Shown: positions 59,652 through 64,000 of the stretch, piece after piece
How positions within the stretch are numbered: position 1 is the stretch's first letter
Layout: each line of letters begins with the position of its first letter
Assembly (NCBI GenBank): GCA_018902385.1
Contig: JABSSW010000041.1
Span: forward strand, 392,709-456,708
Direction: 5' to 3'
DNA length: 64,000 bases
Origin: Physcia stellaris
Taxonomy: Eukaryota > Ascomycota > Lecanoromycetes > Caliciales > Physciaceae
Position numbers and translations under genes: made by a program
Notes under the pieces: model-generated
Databases searched by the model: none
What the model was told of the DNA's origin: nothing
What the model saw: the letters and a program-made list of their open reading frames with translations, nothing else

Positions 59652-60407
59652 TTATTCGAAAATCATTTTTGAATGATGTTGTAAAATTGCGCGAAAACAA
59701 TTTAAAATGAAACAATTGTATCGTTCGAAAAGTTTTACAAACTGAAAATGCGAAATCGAAACAAAAATTTGTCGTATTTTACGATGTGATAAATATTTTG
59801 AAAATAATTTTTTAAAATGCGTTTTATTATCGTGATATACAATTTTCGAACATTCAAATACGTTCATCATTTTTTTTTCAAAAAACATGACAAAATTTTC
59901 AGAAATTGCATTTAACATTGCGTCAACGAACAGAAATCGACACATGTAATCGACGTCAATTTGTATAAATTTCGTTTTATTTTTGACGATAAAATTGATC
60001 GATTTCAAATAATTTGTCTCGACAAAATCGAATGATTGAATAAAAACAATAAATAAAAATTTTTCAATCGATTTTAAAAATTCAACATTTGACAATTCGA
60101 ACATGAACGACAAAATTCAAAGATATTTTTAAATTTAATCGATCAATAATATTTCTCGATTGTTTTGATTTGCGTGATTTTTTTTCGAAAAATGTTTACA
60201 AACGTTATGCAATAAAATCAGAATTTGAATCATTTTTTCGACATGAAAACAACGATTATAACGTTCGAATCTTTCAAAATACGTCAATTTTCGCGAATTT
60301 TTGCTTTTCATTAACAAGAATTTTTTAGATTTTTTTTTTGACATTTTATGAACGACTTCAAGCAAGAAATTATCAATTTTAATAACATTTCGTATTTTGT
60401 ATTTCAC
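59652..60407 (-). pseudogene. gypsy-type integrase remnant
   Basis: Frame 60113-59652 contains FIQIDVDYMCRFLFVDAMLN (first catalytic Asp region), CSKIVYHDNKTHFKKLFSKY (second Asp) and RQIFVSISHFQFVKLFERYN (Glu region), the D-D-35-E layout of retroviral-type integrases. Upstream frame 60407-60135 carries VVHKMSKKKSKKFLLMKSKN and a His/Cys-like HNVCKHF. Stops separate the two. Confidence 0.8.
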
Positions 60408-61197
60408 GATATTCGCATATCAGAAATCGTTTAATCATTTTTGTCAAATCATTTTTCAATCTTTTTTCGAAATCGAAAATGTATTATTTTGAAATTGCTC
60501 ATCATTTGTCGTAATTAAAATTTTTGTTATTTTCGACAATTTGTTCGCTAAAAAAATAAAAAAATTATTTCATAAAAGTTGTTCGTCATTTGTCGTAATT
60601 GAGTTTTTTGTGACAAAAAAAATCATCATCGTAAATTCGAAATTGAAAAACGATAAAAATGAATAATTTATGATTTTTGACAAATCGTTTGTTATGATTA
60701 ATTTTCTTTTTGAAACATGAATGATATTCAGATTGAATTTCGATAACGTTAATTGTCAACGAGTTATTTTATTTGTTGTATTTTCGTTTTTCAAACATTT
60801 TGTTAATGTTGAATGATTCGTGTACAATTTGATCGAATATTGAAAATTCTGTATTAATCATTTAATTTTTGTCAAACATTTCACGATTGTTAATGTTTTT
60901 TTTTCAATAATTTGATATCTGATTTGTGAAAAATTGTATTGATAATTTAAAAACATCATTATTTGTATGTCGTTCAGAAATTTTTTACGATGAACGATTT
61001 TAAACGAATGATTATCAAATTGAAATAAAATTTCGTTTGTTTCAATTTTAAAAACGTTGATAACAAAATGTCATTGACGTGTATCATTTTCGTTTGAACA
61101 TATAATTTTCATAATTGTTTTTTTAATTTTCTGAAATATTCGTTCATGATTGAAAATTTACAAAAATTTCTTTTTCTGTTTAACATTCTGTTTTTTG

Positions 61198-61452
61198 TCA
61201 TTTTTCAAAATGATGATTGTTTTTTTCATTATGATCGTACGAAAAAAAAAATCGATCGACGCGTTCAAAAATATATTTTTTAAAAAAAAATAACATGTAC
61301 AGAAAACGTTTCAACTTTTCTTTACAAATAAACGAAAAATATTTTCTAAACATTTCTATTTTATTTTCATTGAATTTAATGTTTTTAAAATCTCGTTTAT
61401 GTTTTAATAATTGTATTTTGAACGTGAAAAATTCGCATTTTTTGAAATTCAA
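61198..61452 (-). pseudogene. gypsy-type reverse transcriptase remnant
   Basis: MNFKKCEFFTFKIQLLKHKR, then KRFLYMLFFFKKYIFERVDR. This matches the conserved Ty3/gypsy stretch after the YxDD box (L..KKCEF....v.fLGh.....g......k.......p......l..fLg...yyr.fi). Upstream RT motifs are not legible. Confidence 0.7.
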
Positions 61453-64000
61453 AATAAATTTTGCTTCATATTAATTTTGAAAAATAATGAATATGTAAAA
61501 AATTAATCAATGTTTGTAAAATGTCGAATTTTTTTACGTCGTCATCAATAAAATGATTGAAAATTGAATGTTCAAAATTCACGTTCGATAAAACAAATTC
61601 TGAATTCGATTTTGATATATTGTTTGTAACAATATTCTTTAATTGAAAATATGTTTCAAATTTTTCTGTTGTATTTTGTTTTATTCTAAAATAACAATAA
61701 AATTCAATGATTGTATTAATATCAAATTTGTACGCATAAAAAAAATGAATTGAAATCGTTCAAAAATCATTCGTCGCGTTCGTTTTAAACAAATATTTGA
61801 CGAAAAATTGTGTTAAATTTTTAAAAATTGATTCGATTTTACGCATTGATTGATTCGTTTTGATAGTAATTTCGTTTAAATTACAAAAAACATGCATCAT
61901 TTTCAATTTTTCATTTGATTTTCGAAAAATCGTGTTTTTGAAAATCAAAAAAAATTGTATTTTATGATGATTTCAGTTTTTTCTAACAATGAAATATTTT
62001 TTTGTTATTTCATTTTTTTTTTTGTTGTGTAAAAACAAATTTAATTATTCGCGAAATGATATGTTGATACGTTGAAATTTTGTATTCAATTAAATTCGTA
62101 AAAAATATATTTTTAATATTCGTAACAAAAACGTCTTTTCAAATTTCTAATAAACAATGTATTTCATGCTTTTTGATTCGTAACGATCAAATTTTTTTAT
62201 CAAATTTGAAAAAGTTTTCAATCATAAATTGAATTTTTCGAAATTTCTGTTAATAATTTTTGCGAAATTCAATTGATTTTCTTTTAATAAAAAAATTCAT
62301 TTTTTTTTTCTCAAAGATTTTTTTCATCATGTATTTGTATCGAAATTTCTTGATAAATATTTACGACAAAAAAATTGAAAATCGAAATTTTCTTTTTCGA
62401 CGATGATTTTGTTAATCATTTTAATAATTTTCGATCATTTGTATTTGCGTTTTTGAAATTTAATTTTCGTCGCATTTTTAATCGAATTTTTTATTTTATG
62501 TTCGAATTTTTGTTTACAAACAATTTTTTCGTTTTATCATGTTTCAATTTCATTCACATCGTAAACAAATGATTTATAATAAAAAATTTGAAAAACGTTT
62601 TTTTGTTTCGTCATTTTTTTTTTTTCACAATTTGTTTCAACAATCAAAATGTTTTTCGAAAAAAATTTACGTCGAATTCTTTTTATGACAGAAAATTTTG
62701 ATGTCATAATGTAATTTGTCGATATTTCAATTTTTTGATGATAGTTTACGTAATTAATTTCATTTTTTTTTATTTTTAACAACGTTTTTGTCAATTTTTT
62801 TTTTGATTTTTTATTTTTCGATTATACATCGTCGTTTTTTATTTTGACGTCGACATCATTTTTTTCGATTTTTTTTAATTTTGTTGAATGATTATTTTCG
62901 TTCGTTTTACGTTTCAATGTCGTGAAAAAAACATAATTTTTTTCTGATTTGCGTTTTTTTTTCAAATTTATTTTTATCATCAAATTAGTTTTTTCGTTTC
63001 ACATTTTTTTTTCAATTTCTTTTACGATTTGTCGAAAAATTTTTACAATTTTTTTTTTTTCGTATTTCAAATCGATGAACGTTTCGATATTAACATTTTG
63101 CATTAACGCGACGTTCATTTCAACTTCGTATATTTTTTTTCGATTTTTTTTCGAAATCAAATATTTTTATTTTTTGTAATTTTTGCAATCGCGTTTTTAA
63201 TTCAATATTCGTCAAATTTGTACAAATCGATTGCGATTACGTTTTTAATCACGATTTTTTTAAATCGTCGAATAAATCGTTTTTTTGACATAATTCAAAT
63301 TTGTATCACACGATTAATTTTTGTCGTGACGATTTTCAATTTGATATATTTCAAAAAACGAATTTTATTTTCGTTTGTTATGATTATTGTCGTAAATTTT
63401 TCGAATATGTAATTTCGTTCATTGCGTGAAAAATTCGTTCAAAAATGAAATTTAATGTAAAATTCGAATCGACAAACATTTTTTTGATGTTTTAAATATT
63501 AAACAATGATTTGCGAAATCTGATCATCGTTTGAATGTAAAAATTTTTATTAAAAAATTCGTTAATGAAAATTTGAAATGAAACAAAATTAATGAAACGA
63601 CGATAAAATTTTTTGAAATCGTTTGTTGAATTTTTTGCGAAACGTTTCATGCGTTTGTAAAAAATTTTTGATTTCATCGTGTGTCGATCTAATGAATTTG
63701 ATCGAAATATATTGTTTTTTTGTCATTTTATGAACATGATTGACTTTTTCTATTTGTTTTGCAAATTGTACATTTTTTTTGCTTTTTGTCGTAAAAAGTC
63801 TTTTTTTTTCGATTGAAATTTGATTGTAATTTTATTACGTTTGTCAATTGTGTTTTTGTTCGCGAAATCATGATTAATAATTGTTTCAATTCAATGTTAA
63901 TGTTGATATTTTTTATTCAATCATTGAAATCAAACATTTTTCGTTTGTTTTCACAATTTTTATGAATTGTATTTGTGTTTTATTTCTTGTTGTTCGTTTT

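Larger units (their letters stand above)
56099..64000 (-). mobile_element. Ty3/gypsy-like LTR retrotransposon, 5' end beyond the window
   Basis: Minus-strand order from the right: gag-like frame (63677-63492, RMKRFAKNSTNDFKKFYRRF), reverse transcriptase (61452-61198), integrase (60407-59652), then about 3.5 kb of extra 3' sequence, polypurine tract and 3' LTR. RT before integrase is the Ty3/gypsy arrangement. All frames are RIP-damaged. Stretches such as 57.3-57.8 kb are nearly pure T and hold nothing readable. Confidence 0.8.

Noticed and set aside
28802-64000. Dozens of open frames of 60-180 codons rich in Phe, Ile, Lys and Asn
   Set aside because: They follow from AT-rich sequence. Frames are kept only where retroelement motifs could be read; the rest are chance or antisense openings.

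Overview
This window looks like a chromosome segment of a filamentous ascomycete (Pezizomycotina). The protein genes have short introns (46-63 nt) with GT..AG ends and CTGAC/CTGAT-like branch sites. The families present are typical of such fungi: an NRPS-like A-T-TE enzyme, a Goodbye-NACHT STAND protein and a small secreted cysteine-rich protein. The window alternates sharply between a gene-bearing block of ordinary base composition (about 1.4-28.6 kb) and very AT-rich blocks (1-1.36 kb and 28.8-64 kb) made of retroelements damaged by repeat-induced point mutation (RIP).

Gene block. On the left is a three-exon secreted protein gene (minus strand, 1886-2690). From about 4.6 to 16.2 kb the minus strand carries mostly decayed coding sequence, including a SNF2-family helicase remnant at 8.6-9.6 kb. 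The only clearly intact metabolic genes are a divergent pair: a three-exon extended short-chain dehydrogenase (minus, 16214-17382) and an intronless 952-residue adenylation-thiolation-thioesterase synthetase (plus, 19137-21995). Together they look like a very small natural-product locus of the aryl-pyruvate dimerising type. The right end holds a large NLR-like STAND gene (minus, 23753-28412) that is broken by two in-frame TAA codons and several frame changes.

Repeat block. The right 35 kb is a nest of retroelements whose ends can be read directly. A candidate LTR element (LTRs near 28581 and 49751) contains a DIRS-order tyrosine-recombinase element (31487-45659, minus) with the split direct repeats A1..B1-A2-B2. 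That element is interrupted by a complete Ty1/copia element (32012-37925, TSD CAACA) and by a 3.4-kb non-autonomous LTR element (38097-41482, TSD TTTCG). A second non-autonomous LTR element (46997-49667, TSD ATGCG) sits nearby; both non-autonomous elements encode a C2H2 zinc-finger protein, and the second also a BIR-like zinc-binding region. Further right are a second copia element on the plus strand (50266-55502, TSD TTGAT) and the 3' part of a Ty3/gypsy element (55939 to beyond 64000, minus) whose LTR also occurs at 1198-1360 on the far side of the gene block.

The mutation pattern is itself notable. Differences between paired LTRs are transitions falling mainly at CpT, some at CpA, almost none at CpG; CpC has nearly vanished. 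No open frame in the AT-rich blocks is likely to make a working protein. All family calls rest on motifs read by eye; no database search was possible.
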